Shown here: positions 17,560 to 26,601 of the stretch, in pieces
Layout of the letters: each line of letters opens with the position of its first letter
How positions within the stretch are numbered: position 1 is the stretch's first letter
Assembly: GCF_003429105.1 (NCBI RefSeq)
Contig: NZ_QVTD01000010.1
Span: 124,001-188,000 of the forward strand
DNA from: Peribacillus glennii
GTDB lineage: Bacteria; Bacillota; Bacilli; Bacillales; DSM-1321
Length of the DNA: 64,000 bases
Direction: 5' to 3'
Made by a program: the position numbers and the translations under genes
The notes under the pieces: model-generated
Databases searched by the model: none
What the model saw: only the letters and a program-made list of their open reading frames with translations
Told to the model about the DNA's origin: nothing

Positions 17560-18229
17560 TTCCCCATACCACCTTTAAATACCTTGGATTTTTCGGGTCG
17601 ATTTCGATTTTTTCCCGGATTTTACGGATATGGACAGCCACCGTATTTTCCGCGTTATAGCAAGGTTCCTTCCAAACCCGTTCATAAATTTCACTGATTG
17701 AGAATACTCTTCCTGCATGCGACATAAGCAGTTCGACAATTTTATACTCAATGGGGGTCAGCTTGACAGCCTCTCCATGGATCGCCACTTCCTTGGCTTC
17801 TTTGTCGAGGGTTAGGCCGTTTAGGTTAATTTGTGTGTTCTTGCCTTCATATGTACCGAGTGTCACATAACGCCTGAGCTGTGATTTTACCCGGGCAATC
17901 AGCTCTAAGGGGTTGAACGGCTTTGTAACATAATCATCCGCACCGACCTGGAGGCCAAGAATCTTATCCGTGTCTTCACTTTTTGCGCTTAAAATGATGA
18001 TCGGGATATTTTTTTGTTCGCGAATTTTAAATGTCGCCGAAATCCCGTCCAGCCTTGGCATCATCACATCCAGTATGATCAGGTGCACCGTATTTTCTCC
18101 CAGTTTTTCCAGGGCTTCGATGCCGTCACATGCTTTAATGACGGTAATGCCTTCATTCTTCAAATATATTTCAATCGCGTCGCGGATCTCCTTTTCATCA
18201 TCCACGACCAGCACATTAAATGGGCCCAT
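17537..18229 (-). CDS. OmpR/PhoB-family response regulator
   Basis: 230 residues. The receiver domain has D10/D11, phospho-acceptor D54 (LIILDVMMPRLDG) and the switch lysine in DDYVTKPF. The C-terminal winged helix (KLTPIEYKIVELLMSHAG to KVVWGIGYKMEK) is of OmpR type. It is first in the operon with the kinase, with GGAGAG before the ATG. No target gene is evident nearby. Confidence 0.92.
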   Translation of the reverse strand: MGPFNVLVVDDEKEIRDAIEIYLKNEGITVIKACDGIEALEKLGENTVHLIILDVMMPRLDGISATFKIREQKNIPIIILSAKSEDTDKILGLQVGADDYVTKPFNPLELIARVKSQLRRYVTLGTYEGKNTQINLNGLTLDKEAKEVAIHGEAVKLTPIEYKIVELLMSHAGRVFSISEIYERVWKEPCYNAENTVAVHIRKIREKIEIDPKNPRYLKVVWGIGYKMEK

Positions 18230-18365
18230 ATTCTCACTCTCCTTTCGAAATTATATCATGTGCCTAAATTTGGGATTAGCTTTATTCTAGCCTGAAAATC
18301 TTAACATTCCCTGGGGTAAATTCTTAATAGTTTCTTAAGAAAAGCTGAACCATTTTTTGGCCACA

Positions 18366-18392
18366 AGAAAAACCGCCCCCTAATGGGGGCGG
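18366..18392 (-). terminator. Terminator of the SRPBCC-ArsR operon
   Basis: Minus strand CCGCCCCC / GGGGGCGG with a 4-nt loop, then TTTTTCTTG. Confidence 0.9.
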
Positions 18393-18404
18393 CAGACCTT
18401 TTTT

Positions 18405-18737
18405 CTATTTATCGCTTGTTCCTTCATTTTCCACTAAATGTTTAAGCATCGAAATCTTGTTATCCCAAAATTGTTCGAAATAGGAAAGCCAATCCTTCAG
18501 TTCCAAGAGCGTTTCCGGATGAAGCTTATAGCGCTTCTCCCTCCCCACTTTGTCCACGCTGACAAGTTGGGATTCCGAAAGAATGCGCAGATGCTTGGAA
18601 ATGGCAGTCCTGCTTATCGGGAATTGGCTGCTTATCATGGTAACTGGCATTTGCTTTTCAGCAAGAAGCTTGAGGATTTGACGCCTTGTAGGATCGGCAA
18701 CCGCCTGAAAAACATCATGCTTTGGCGCAGCCGACAT
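18405..18737 (-). CDS. ArsR-family winged-helix repressor
   Basis: 110 residues: FQAVADPTRRQILKLLAEKQ at the start, recognition helix FPISRTAISKHLRILSESQL, then a wing (VDKVGREKRYKLHP). There are no metal-binding cysteines, as is usual for the SdpR-like branch that is paired with SRPBCC proteins. Its ATG overlaps the last base of the SRPBCC gene. Twin AAACC...GGTTT palindromes in the operon promoter are its probable operators. Confidence 0.88.
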   Translation of the reverse strand: MSAAPKHDVFQAVADPTRRQILKLLAEKQMPVTMISSQFPISRTAISKHLRILSESQLVSVDKVGREKRYKLHPETLLELKDWLSYFEQFWDNKISMLKHLVENEGTSDK

Positions 18738-19153
18738 TACCCCTCAACCACTTTACGCAGTTTATCATTAACAAGCGGCCCCCAGCCATTATCCATGATG
18801 CCGCGCACCACTGAATGTTTTTGCTGCGATTGAGGAATGACCTCGTCAGGCTCTCCCCAGCCCGAATGGATCATCGTAAATTCAGTTTCACCATTTACCT
18901 CTTTCAGGTTAAATGATACGACCCATCCAAAATCTCCCCAGGAAAATACCAGGCGGTTTGGCGGTTCAAGTTCCAACACCTTACATGGAGTAGGTCCAAA
19001 AGGTGATTGTATTGTAAATTCATGGCCAAGTTCTTGTTCGAAATCGTTTGGCATAAACCATGCAGCAATTCCTTCCGCTGTAGCCACTGCTTCCCACACT
19101 TTGTGAATTGGTGCATGAAATACTGTTGTTTTTTGTATATCCTGGACTGGCAT
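18737..19153 (-). CDS. SRPBCC (AHSA1-like) domain protein
   Basis: 138 residues from the ATG at 19153, which has GGAGG 8 nt upstream; an in-frame GTG 15 nt earlier lies within that ribosome site. The helix-grip fold is recognised by VFHAPIHKVWEAVATAEGIA, VLELEPPNRLVFSWGD and TEFTMIHSGWGEPDE. Members bind hydrophobic ligands; some act with ArsR repressors in stress responses. It is first in a two-gene operon with the ArsR gene. Confidence 0.85.
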   Translation of the reverse strand: MPVQDIQKTTVFHAPIHKVWEAVATAEGIAAWFMPNDFEQELGHEFTIQSPFGPTPCKVLELEPPNRLVFSWGDFGWVVSFNLKEVNGETEFTMIHSGWGEPDEVIPQSQQKHSVVRGIMDNGWGPLVNDKLRKVVEG

Positions 19154-19185
19154 GTAGCATTCCTCCACTATGAATTTTTATATGT

Positions 19186-19237
19186 AACCATTTGGTTTCC
19201 TTTTTGTATTATATGAAACCTTATGGTTTCCTGTCAA
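19186..19237 (-). promoter_or_regulatory. SRPBCC-ArsR promoter with twin operators
   Basis: Minus strand TTGACA (19232-19237), 18-nt spacer, TATAAT (19208-19213). The spacer holds the palindrome AAACCATAAGGTTT (19216-19229). A second, AACCAAATGGTT (19186-19197), lies just downstream of the -10. The centres are 31 bp apart, about three helical turns. Autorepression by the ArsR protein is inferred. Confidence 0.75.
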
Positions 19238-19239
19238 CC

Positions 19240-19613
19240 TGCTCTTCTGCTATATAAGTGAACTGATACGTATGATAAATAATATTGTAGATGTTTTGCT
19301 CATTTATTCCCAACTACATAGGACGAATAGAAATCGAGCTTTCTCTCTAGCCTATGCAATTGGATTCATCCTTTTATGAAAGATATGTGAAATCCAAATT
19401 CATATGAATGAGCCAAAAGATATTTGTCAAATGCTGAGATTGATCAAAAAACTTATATAGTATTGCTTGCCGTTAATATAGATGCAGGCTCTTAGTTTTT
19501 GTTACATATTTAAGTCTTTGGTCAGTTTGCCAACATTTTACCTGTTTGGTATATTGAGTGAATACATTATATTAAGAATATTTTCAGATAATTAAAGAGA
19601 GGCGCACGTCGAC
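19240..19613. other. Gene-free gap upstream of the EamA gene
   Basis: No convincing frame or RNA was seen. It is AT-rich and must hold the promoter of the EamA gene; a TATATTAAGAATATT region near 19568-19583 is the nearest candidate but gives no clear -35/-10 pair. Confidence 0.4.
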
Positions 19614-20528
19614 ATGAAAAAATATTATGTGCTGACATTCCTTATCCTGGCTAATCTTTTCTGGGCAGGCAATTATGTTTTTGGAAAGTTTGTGGTCGCA
19701 GAAATGGCCCCTCTGCAAATGACATTTTTGCGGTGGCTGATTGCCATCTTCCTTTTGTTCCCTATCGCCCATATAATTGAACGGCCTAATTGGAAGATAG
19801 TATGGAAGCAGTGGAAGACTCTTTCCGTCATGGCGGTATTGGGGATTGCCGGGTACAATTTTCTTTTATACGAAGCCCTGCGCTTTACTACTCCCATGAA
19901 TGCATCACTTGTGAATTCTATCAATCCGGCCATCATTGTCCTCTTTTCGTCCTTGCTCCTGAAAGAAAGGATTTCACTAAAGAATGGTGCAGGCCTTCTC
20001 ATTTCCCTACTGGGTGTTCTTCTTGTCTTGACGCATGGACATCTTGAACAGATCTTCCACCTGCATTTTAACCGGGGGGATCTGCTGATGCTTCTGGCAA
20101 TATTAGTGTGGACTTTTTATTCCATCATAGGCAGGACCATTAAGGAGGCACCGCCAATTTCTGCGACTGCAGTTTCCGTAATGCTTGGGTTATTGATGCT
20201 GCTTCCTTTTGTCCTTTCTTCGGGTCTGGAATTTCCTGAGAGCAGGCAGGCTATAGCCGGAATGTTATATATCGGGATTTTTCCATCAGTCGGTTCCTTT
20301 GTTTTCTGGAATGTGGCATTACGCCAAATCGGTCCCAGCCGGGCGGGGATTTTCCTTAATTTAATCGCGGTATTTACCGCAATCCTCAGCCTGCTATTAG
20401 GAAATAGTATTACACTTGTACAGATTCTTGGCGGCATTTTGGTTTTTATCGGTGTTTACCTGACCAGCCAATTAAAGAAAAAAGAAACTTTGCATATTTC
20501 TCCCGGGAGTAAGGAGATAAGCCCTTAA
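19614..20528 (+). CDS. EamA/DMT-superfamily transporter
   Basis: 304 residues with ten hydrophobic segments in two EamA repeats. The first repeat begins YVLTFLILANLFWAGNYVFG and contains VAEMAPLQMTFLRWLIA. The second contains LLMLLAILVWTFYSIIGRT and ends ILGGILVFIGVYLTSQL. Such proteins export amino acids or other metabolites; the substrate is not predictable. It is monocistronic with its own terminator. Confidence 0.88.
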   Translation: MKKYYVLTFLILANLFWAGNYVFGKFVVAEMAPLQMTFLRWLIAIFLLFPIAHIIERPNWKIVWKQWKTLSVMAVLGIAGYNFLLYEALRFTTPMNASLVNSINPAIIVLFSSLLLKERISLKNGAGLLISLLGVLLVLTHGHLEQIFHLHFNRGDLLMLLAILVWTFYSIIGRTIKEAPPISATAVSVMLGLLMLLPFVLSSGLEFPESRQAIAGMLYIGIFPSVGSFVFWNVALRQIGPSRAGIFLNLIAVFTAILSLLLGNSITLVQILGGILVFIGVYLTSQLKKKETLHISPGSKEISP

Positions 20529-20547
20529 ACCGGCAAACTCCCGGTGT

Positions 20548-20582
20548 GAGATGCCAGGTACTATCCTGGCTCTCCTGTTTTT
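20548..20582 (+). terminator. Terminator of the EamA gene
   Basis: Stem GAG.GCCAGG / CCTGGC.CTC followed by CTGTTTTTG. Confidence 0.7.
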
Positions 20583-21230
20583 GCTAGTAATATCTCCCCT
20601 TCCAATCTTCAAAAACAGCATTCGCTGAAGCCCGTAATTTGGACTCAATCACATTATTTATCTAATGGCTATGAGTAAATTATTTCAATCCCTCCGCCCT
20701 TATTGAGCCTCCCACATTTCATTAATGCTCCATTTACTGATTCTGTATTTCCTATTCCCAATAGGGAACAGAAAAGAAATCTCCCATTATAGATAAAATT
20801 ACCCATTTTTAGAATCCTTGATTAAAATGAATCCAAATCCTTTCACAATGTTTAGGAGTTTTAATAAAAGCAAATGGGTAAAAGTGTAAAATTATGAATA
20901 AAACCATCATAGAAGAATGTATATAATTTGGCAGCCATCTCCATTCTTGAGGAAATGGAATTACTATTTCAGGATATTGTCTATCAATTAGGTTCCCAAA
21001 AGGCACAGGCAATCGAAGAGCTTTGTGAAGTGTCCAGGAAAGTACTCGAAAACATAGTGATAGTGGATAATCAAGTCGGCCGCGGGATGATTAATTAAAC
21101 AGAACCAACTTTATGATACCGTTTTTTAATCGGTATTTTTTATAGAAATTACCGATTTGTAAACCATTCTTGCTTAAAGACAATTTACTTCTGTGCAAAT
21201 TTTTGTTAAGATTCTAAATATTTAAGTTAG
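20583..21230. other. Gene-poor gap with a possible small-ORF remnant
   Basis: I see no recognised gene. A 47-codon frame at 20955-21098 (plus strand, starting MELLFQDIVYQLGSQKAQ) has no usable ribosome site and may be the tail of a lost gene. The rest is AT-rich and unassigned. Confidence 0.4.
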
Positions 21231-21354
21231 AAATCTCGCCAATAAGCGAGCCTTACTAATATAAGGCGAAGAAATAGACGCAGTTCACATAGCCAGTGTT
21301 CTGCTTGCATTCAGAAAGGGAAGTTTGATACTTTCCTATTAGCCAAACAGAGGA
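21231..21354 (+). promoter_or_regulatory. Structured 5' leader of the YxjG-like gene
   Basis: Four successive hairpins can be drawn: CTCGC/GCGAG, GCCTTA/TAAGGC, GCAG/CTGC and GGAAGT/ACTTTCC, just upstream of the AGAGGAG ribosome site. B. subtilis yxjG/yxjH carry S-box riboswitches, but the conserved S-box core is absent here. The class is unknown, and there is no evident terminator. Confidence 0.35.
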
Positions 21355-21363
21355 GAATTCATC

Positions 21364-22485
21364 ATGGAAAAGAACATTCTTGATTCATTACAAAGAAAAA
21401 CAGCACCATTTCGGGCTGACCAGGTAGGCAGCCTATTACGGACAGACCGGATCAAACAGGCACGCTTGCAGAAGGCTTCCGGACAAATTACAGCCGAGCA
21501 GCTGCGGCAGATTGAAGACGAAGAAATTACCCGCATTGTGGAAAAGCAAAAAGAAACAGGGCTTCAGGTCGTTACGGACGGAGAATTCCGCCGCGGCTGG
21601 TGGCATTTTGATTTCCTGGAGGATCTTGATGGCGTAGAACGCTATGAAGCAGACCAAGGGATCCAATTCCATCAGAAGCAAACGAAATCCCGTGGCATAA
21701 AGGTAACAGGAAAGCTGGATTTTACTGACCACCCTATGCTTCGCGATTATGAATTCCTGCACGGCATCGCGGGAAGCCATACAGCCAAGATGACAATTCC
21801 AAGTCCAAGCATGCTGCATTTCCGGGGAGAAATAGAGAAAAGTGCCTATAGTGACCAAGAAGAATTTTTCCATGACCTTGCAGGGGCCTATAAGAAGGCG
21901 ATTAAAGCCTTCTATGATTCAGGGTGCCGTTATCTGCAAATGGATGACACTTCATGGGCTTACCTTTGCTCGGAAGAACAGAAAGAACAAATTAGGGCAA
22001 AAGGACTTGATCCGGAAAAATTGAGCACTTTATATGCCAAAACAATAAATGAGGCAGTTGCAGGCCGTCCGGATGACATGAAAATCACTATGCATATCTG
22101 CCGCGGAAATTTCCGCTCCACATGGATTTCATCCGGCGGGTATGAGCCGGTTGCGGAGGTTCTTTTCGATAACCTTAATATCGATGGGTTTTTCCTCGAA
22201 TATGACAGTGAACGTGCAGGCGGCTTCGAACCGCTTCGTTTCGTGAAAAGGCCTGATCTTCAAATCGTCCTCGGATTGGTCACATCGAAATTCGGGGAAT
22301 TGGAGAATCCTGATGATATCAAACGCCGCATCGAGGAAGCATCCCGTTATGTGGATCTGGAACAACTATGCCTGAGCCCGCAGTGCGGCTTCGCTTCAAC
22401 AGAAGAAGGCAACCTGCTCACCGAAGAACAACAATGGGCCAAACTCGCACATGTCGTAAACATCGCAAACGATGTATGGAAATAA
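21364..22485 (+). CDS. MetE C-terminal-like methyltransferase, YxjG/YxjH type
   Basis: 373 residues, a single barrel equivalent to the C-terminal half of cobalamin-independent methionine synthase. It shows APFRADQVGSLLRTDRIKQA, VTDGEFRRGWWHFDF, the zinc-ligand region MHICRGNFRST and LSPQCGFAST. The length matches YxjG and YxjH of B. subtilis (about 378). It probably transfers methyl groups to homocysteine, from methylated sulfur compounds or a folate donor; the donor is unproven. Confidence 0.9.
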   Translation: MEKNILDSLQRKTAPFRADQVGSLLRTDRIKQARLQKASGQITAEQLRQIEDEEITRIVEKQKETGLQVVTDGEFRRGWWHFDFLEDLDGVERYEADQGIQFHQKQTKSRGIKVTGKLDFTDHPMLRDYEFLHGIAGSHTAKMTIPSPSMLHFRGEIEKSAYSDQEEFFHDLAGAYKKAIKAFYDSGCRYLQMDDTSWAYLCSEEQKEQIRAKGLDPEKLSTLYAKTINEAVAGRPDDMKITMHICRGNFRSTWISSGGYEPVAEVLFDNLNIDGFFLEYDSERAGGFEPLRFVKRPDLQIVLGLVTSKFGELENPDDIKRRIEEASRYVDLEQLCLSPQCGFASTEEGNLLTEEQQWAKLAHVVNIANDVWK

Positions 22486-22486
22486 A

Positions 22487-22545
22487 AAGGGGTCAGTCCC
22501 CCGCTGCTTTAACGTATCACCGTGCCGGGGGTCAGTCCCCCGGCG
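22487..22545. repeat. Family-A intergenic repeat, two half copies
   Basis: GGGGTCAGTCCCC (22489-22501) and CCGGGGGTCAGTCCCCCGG (22525-22543) lie in direct order, each a short hairpin in itself. They belong to the GGTCAGTCCCCC family also found at 33125, 35739 and 38697. Confidence 0.75.
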
Positions 22546-22631
22546 CTTTTAAGTATTAAAGCTAACTATTTTCATCCTCCTCTCTGGTTTTGTTATGATA
22601 GAACCAGGTTGAATAAAGGAGATGATGTAAA

Positions 22632-23567
22632 ATGGCCGATAAGAAACGTCTCGGCAAGACGGATTTGTATGTTAATCCAATCGGGCTTGGCACGAATGCT
22701 GTCGGCGGGCACAATATTTACCCGAACCTGATTGAAGAAACAGGGAAAGATGTAGTCCGCACAGCAATTGACAATGGCATCAACTTTTTGGATACTGCTT
22801 ACATTTATGGACCTGAGCGCTCAGAGGAGCTAATCGGGGAAGTCATCAAAGAAAAAGGCAACCGTTCAGAAATCGTGATTGCTACAAAGGGTGCACATAA
22901 ATTTGTGGGCGGAAAGATTGTCCTTGATAATTCACCGGCCTTTTTAAGAGAGGCAGTAGAAAACAGCTTAAAACGATTGCAAACCGACTATATCGATTTG
23001 TTCTACATTCATTTCCCTGATGAAGGGACACCGAAGGCTGAAGCAGTGGGAGCCTTAAAAGAATTAAAGGATGCCGGGAAAATAAAAGCGATCGGCGTAT
23101 CCAATTTTTCCATCGAACAATTAAAAGAAGCAAATAAAGACGGCTATGTAGATGTATTGCAATCGGAATATAATCTTTTCAACCGTGAAGTAGAAAAGGA
23201 AATTTTGCCGTATACGAAAGATCATAACATTTCATTCGTGCCATATTATCCCCTTGCGGCCGGATTATTAGGCGGAAGGTATACAAAGGAAACCACATTC
23301 AATGACGGACGTGCCAAAAATCCGCTCTTCCAGGGCGAGGCTTTTGTCCGTAACCTGGAAAAGGTGGAGCAAGTGCGTGAAATTGCCAATGCTAAAAATG
23401 CCGAAGTAGCGCATGTGGTCCTTGCCTGGTACTTGACCCGCGACTCGGTCGACGCGTTAATCCCGGGTGCCAAACGGCCAGAACAGGTCACCAATAATCT
23501 AAAAACGCTAGAAATCCAATTAACGAATGAAGAGATTGAAAAAATCAGCCGTATTTTCCAGGAATAA
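22632..23567 (+). CDS. Aldo/keto reductase (AKR11-like, IolS/YccK type)
   Basis: 311 residues. The catalytic tetrad is visible: D and Y in [16 protein letters not shown] in [10 protein letters not shown], and H in [10 protein letters not shown]. The C-terminal cofactor region [16 protein letters not shown] is typical of the NADPH-dependent AKR11 branch. It is expected to reduce aldehydes or ketones; the physiological substrate is unknown. It is monocistronic, with GGAG before the start and a perfect terminator after it. Confidence 0.92.
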   Translation: MADKKRLGKTDLYVNPIGLGTNAVGGHNIYPNLIEETGKDVVRTAIDNGINFLDTAYIYGPERSEELIGEVIKEKGNRSEIVIATKGAHKFVGGKIVLDNSPAFLREAVENSLKRLQTDYIDLFYIHFPDEGTPKAEAVGALKELKDAGKIKAIGVSNFSIEQLKEANKDGYVDVLQSEYNLFNREVEKEILPYTKDHNISFVPYYPLAAGLLGGRYTKETTFNDGRAKNPLFQGEAFVRNLEKVEQVREIANAKNAEVAHVVLAWYLTRDSVDALIPGAKRPEQVTNNLKTLEIQLTNEEIEKISRIFQE

Positions 23568-23577
23568 GCCATATGAG

Positions 23578-23613
23578 AGGATAAAAGCTTCCCCAAGCTT
23601 TTATCCTTTTTTA
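23578..23613 (+). terminator. Terminator of the aldo/keto reductase gene
   Basis: Perfect stem AGGATAAAAGCTT / AAGCTTTTATCCT with a CCCC loop and a T-run. Confidence 0.92.
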
Positions 23614-23752
23614 ATTTCGGGAACTTACATTTGCAGATTCCCTTGTTCTCCCCAACATTCATACCATATTAACTTATGTACAAATTAATTTCCTATTGTT
23701 AGCTCATATACTGATAAAGGTGTTATGAAAAAATATGAAGGAAGTGATTGTC

Positions 23753-25339
23753 ATGAACTGGAGTTACCCGCCGGATAAAAATTGTTTATATCCTCCAGCA
23801 AATCCATATAACCAGCTTAATTACTACCCAACCCAATACCCTCCATATATGTACCGTACCCCTCAGCAGCAAAATCCTGGATTCCATCAATTCAAACCCA
23901 TCAAACCTTCCTCTCAGGATCAGCTGATTGTGCCCAGGGGCTATCAATACGATATTGTCGCAACGTGGGGAGAAGACCTGGGCACTGGAGAAAGGTTTGG
24001 ATTTAATAATGATTTCACTTGTTATTTTGGCAATAACCCAAATGAGGGAATTCTCTGGGTGAATCATGAGTATATCGGCAATTTAGCCATATATGTTTCC
24101 GGGTATAGAGGAGAGGGCCCGCGTACCCCTGAACAGATCCGCATTGAAAAATATAATGTCGGAGGTTCTGTCATCCATATCAAAAAAGATTCCAAAGGCA
24201 AATGGGGCATCGTAAAAGGTTCCCAATATAACCGCCGGATTACAGCCAATACACCTATTGCCTTGACAGGCCCTGCCAGAGGAAATGCTGCTGTTGGCGG
24301 TGCCACGCAGGTTACCGGTACTTTAGCCAACTGCTCGGGAGGAAAAACATTATGGAATACAGCAATGAGCGGTGAAGAAAACTACATGGATATGGTCGAA
24401 GATTGGTCGACAGCTGAAAACAAGCTGAATCCTGCCCATTATGGATGGATTGTTGAAATTGACCCGCTTGATCCCAAATCAACTCCAAAAAAACATACAT
24501 CACTAGGCCGTTTCAGCCATGAAAATGCCGTGATGACAGTAGGAAAAAGCGGTAGGCTGGTTGTCTATTCCGGCGATGACGCAAACGACCAATGTGTATA
24601 TAAATTCATCAGTGATGGCGTTTTCCGCCGGGACGCAGGGAAACAAAACAGCAGGCTGCTTGAAAAGGGAACCCTGTACGTAGTCGATTTAGGCAATTTA
24701 AAATGGGTTCCGCTCGACAGGGATAAAACACCGGCATTGACAGAAAAATTTAAAACACAGGCAGATGTGCTTGTCAACACGAGAGATGCTGCCAAGCTCG
24801 CCAATGGAACTCCGTTAGACAGGCCGGAGGATATTGAAATCCATCCAAAAGACGGCTCTGTTTATATAGCCCTTACAAATAATTTAGACCATGGAAATTA
24901 TTACGGGCAGATTGTCAGGTTGGTCGAGGATGACAATAACTCTGAAAGTACGTCCTTTGAATATGAAGTTTTTGCGGCAGGCGGGCCTCAAAGCGGCTTC
25001 GCATGCCCGGATAATATGGCGTTTGATTCACAGGGGAATTTATGGGTAACAACCGATATATCCTCTTCCAAGTTGAATGAAGGCCCTTACAAGTATTTTG
25101 GCAACAATGGATTCTTTATGTTTCCTACACAAGGTTCCAATAGGGGAAAAGCCTTTCAGTTTGCATCGGCACCAGTGGAAGCAGAACTGACTGGCCCATG
25201 GTTTGGCCCTGGTGAACAAACCTTATTTCTATCAGTTCAGCATCCTGGCGAAGAAACCAAGGACCCTAACAACCCGACCAGCCGCTGGCCAACCGGAAAC
25301 ATACCAAGGCCATCAGTCGTCGCAATCTCAAGGAAATAA
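23753..25339 (+). CDS. PhoX/DUF839-family protein without a signal peptide
   Basis: 528 residues from the ATG at 23753, better placed behind AAGGAAGTGAT than the ATG 18 nt upstream. The first 55 residues are rich in Pro, Tyr, Asn and Gln, not a Tat signal. The PhoX-type propeller follows: FGFNNDFTCYFGNNPNEGIL, WVNHEYIGN, MSGEENY (a metal-ligand region in PhoX), RPEDIEIHPKDGSVYIALTN, and PDNMAFDSQGNLWVTTD. PhoX enzymes are Ca/Fe-dependent alkaline phosphatases, usually exported by Tat. The odd N-terminus suggests a cytosolic or spore-coat-associated variant (inference). Confidence 0.85.
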   Translation: MNWSYPPDKNCLYPPANPYNQLNYYPTQYPPYMYRTPQQQNPGFHQFKPIKPSSQDQLIVPRGYQYDIVATWGEDLGTGERFGFNNDFTCYFGNNPNEGILWVNHEYIGNLAIYVSGYRGEGPRTPEQIRIEKYNVGGSVIHIKKDSKGKWGIVKGSQYNRRITANTPIALTGPARGNAAVGGATQVTGTLANCSGGKTLWNTAMSGEENYMDMVEDWSTAENKLNPAHYGWIVEIDPLDPKSTPKKHTSLGRFSHENAVMTVGKSGRLVVYSGDDANDQCVYKFISDGVFRRDAGKQNSRLLEKGTLYVVDLGNLKWVPLDRDKTPALTEKFKTQADVLVNTRDAAKLANGTPLDRPEDIEIHPKDGSVYIALTNNLDHGNYYGQIVRLVEDDNNSESTSFEYEVFAAGGPQSGFACPDNMAFDSQGNLWVTTDISSSKLNEGPYKYFGNNGFFMFPTQGSNRGKAFQFASAPVEAELTGPWFGPGEQTLFLSVQHPGEETKDPNNPTSRWPTGNIPRPSVVAISRK

Positions 25340-25403
25340 AGCAGAATAAAGCAGGGGCAGTCCCTCGTCGTTATACTGCGGTACAGCGCTGGGAGCTGCC
25401 CTA

Positions 25404-26135
25404 TCACTTATTTGCCCTGAAAACGCGGTATCCTAATTTTTCGCCATAGGTGAGCAGCAGTTGGTGGTGGGTTTGGAAAACAGTATCTATCTCGGGATCG
25501 TTATCGTACATGGGCGGCATTTCCTCAGACATCTCATTCTCCTCAAACATCAATTCTTCTAATTCTTCCATAACTGAATTAGCTTTCAGGACATCCACCG
25601 CTTCAAACCCTGCATGGTCGAAAGCATCAATCCATTCATCCTCAGTCCATACGTCCTTCATTTCATAAAATGCGATGATTTCAGCTTTTTCTTCGCTTTT
25701 CAATTCTTGTTCCACTGCCATGTCTATGTTAAGCAATACTCCCCCAGGCTTAAGAACCCGAAAATATTCCTGTATGGAATTAGTGATATCGGTAAAAGCC
25801 GTCGAAGACTCCGCAATGATATAGTCAAATGTATCCTCAGGAAAAGGAAGTTCTTCTATACTGCCTTCTGAAATGGTTACCGGAATATTTTCTTCAGTAA
25901 ATCTCACTGCTGCCGCCTTGATCATTTCAGGATGAACATCGATGGCATAAACTTTGCAGCCAAAGGTTTTTGCCAAATATGCCGATGTTTGGCCAGTCCC
26001 GCACCCCGCATCCAGGATTTTTGTCTGGCAATCGATATCCTCCCTTTCCAGGATCAATTTAGTCAGAGCAAATCCGCCTGGATGCGCACCTTGTATTCTA
26101 TAAAACGCCAAAGCATCTTGGTATGAGAATTTCAC
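25404..26135 (-). CDS. Class I SAM-dependent methyltransferase (UbiE-like)
   Basis: 243 residues: motif I ILDAGCGTGQTSAYLAKTFG, motif II CKVYAIDVHPEM, motif IV FDYIIAESSTAF and post-motif FRVLKPGGVLLNIDM. A Glu-rich loop near residues 195-215 is unusual. The substrate cannot be inferred. It converges with the PhoX-like gene across an imperfect GGGCAG...CTGCCC hairpin (about 25353-25401) that may terminate both. Confidence 0.85.
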   Translation of the reverse strand: MKFSYQDALAFYRIQGAHPGGFALTKLILEREDIDCQTKILDAGCGTGQTSAYLAKTFGCKVYAIDVHPEMIKAAAVRFTEENIPVTISEGSIEELPFPEDTFDYIIAESSTAFTDITNSIQEYFRVLKPGGVLLNIDMAVEQELKSEEKAEIIAFYEMKDVWTEDEWIDAFDHAGFEAVDVLKANSVMEELEELMFEENEMSEEMPPMYDNDPEIDTVFQTHHQLLLTYGEKLGYRVFRANK

Positions 26136-26325
26136 AGTATCTACTCCCCGGATTAGAATCGAGATGGTCTATTTTATGACAGGGACCCGTTAAGTGCTAT
26201 TGATGAATACATAAATACCTGTATTCCATACTTTTTTCCACGTTCGCCTTGTGTATCTATCCATTCAAAAAGCACCGGTTGGACATAACCTATTTATTGA
26301 AAGAAAAATAGGAGGTGTAGATAAA

Positions 26326-26592
26326 TTGTCTAATTCAAGCATTTATGATATGTGCCATCGAGGTGTAGGAAGATGTGTGCGGTTAACTATGAAAGACGGC
26401 AGTGTTCACAGAGGAATCATTGACCGGGTCACTCCAAACAGAGTGTATCTCCGGCCTATAGGCGGAGGGCGGAACTTTGGAGGCCATGGTTTCGGATGGG
26501 GCTGGGGCTGGGGCTGGGGTGCAGGTGCCGCAGCAGCCGGATTTGCTATCGGGGCCATTGCTGCTTTGGCGTTTATTCCATTTTTCTGGTAA
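26326..26592 (+). CDS. Sm-like small protein with Gly/Trp repeat and membrane tail
   Basis: 88 residues from a TTG placed 8 nt after AGGAGGTG; the longer in-frame upstream extension has no ribosome site. Residues 10-45 (VGRCVRLTMKDGSVHRGIID, then RVYLRPI) look like an LSm/Hfq-type beta barrel half. A Gly-rich tract with four Gly-Trp pairs follows, and then one hydrophobic helix (AAAAGFAIGAIAALAFIPFF). Function is unknown; related small proteins occur in Bacillaceae. It may be membrane-anchored and possibly spore-related; that is a guess. Confidence 0.75.
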   Translation: MSNSSIYDMCHRGVGRCVRLTMKDGSVHRGIIDRVTPNRVYLRPIGGGRNFGGHGFGWGWGWGWGAGAAAAGFAIGAIAALAFIPFFW

Positions 26593-26601
26593 AAAATCAG
26601 C

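Noticed and set aside
20955..21098. 47-codon plus-strand frame in the 20.6-21.2 kb gap
   Set aside because: The GAGGAA before its ATG is too close to serve as a ribosome site and no domain is recognisable; kept only as a note in the gap entry.
21185..21360. S-box (SAM-I) riboswitch before the YxjG-like gene
   Set aside because: No GAGGGACTGGCCC or GGCAACC core and no terminator; only short hairpins are present.
26300..26330. Sigma-K/E-type promoter for the Sm-like small protein
   Set aside because: Only a partial CATAAATA-like box could be found upstream; too weak to list.
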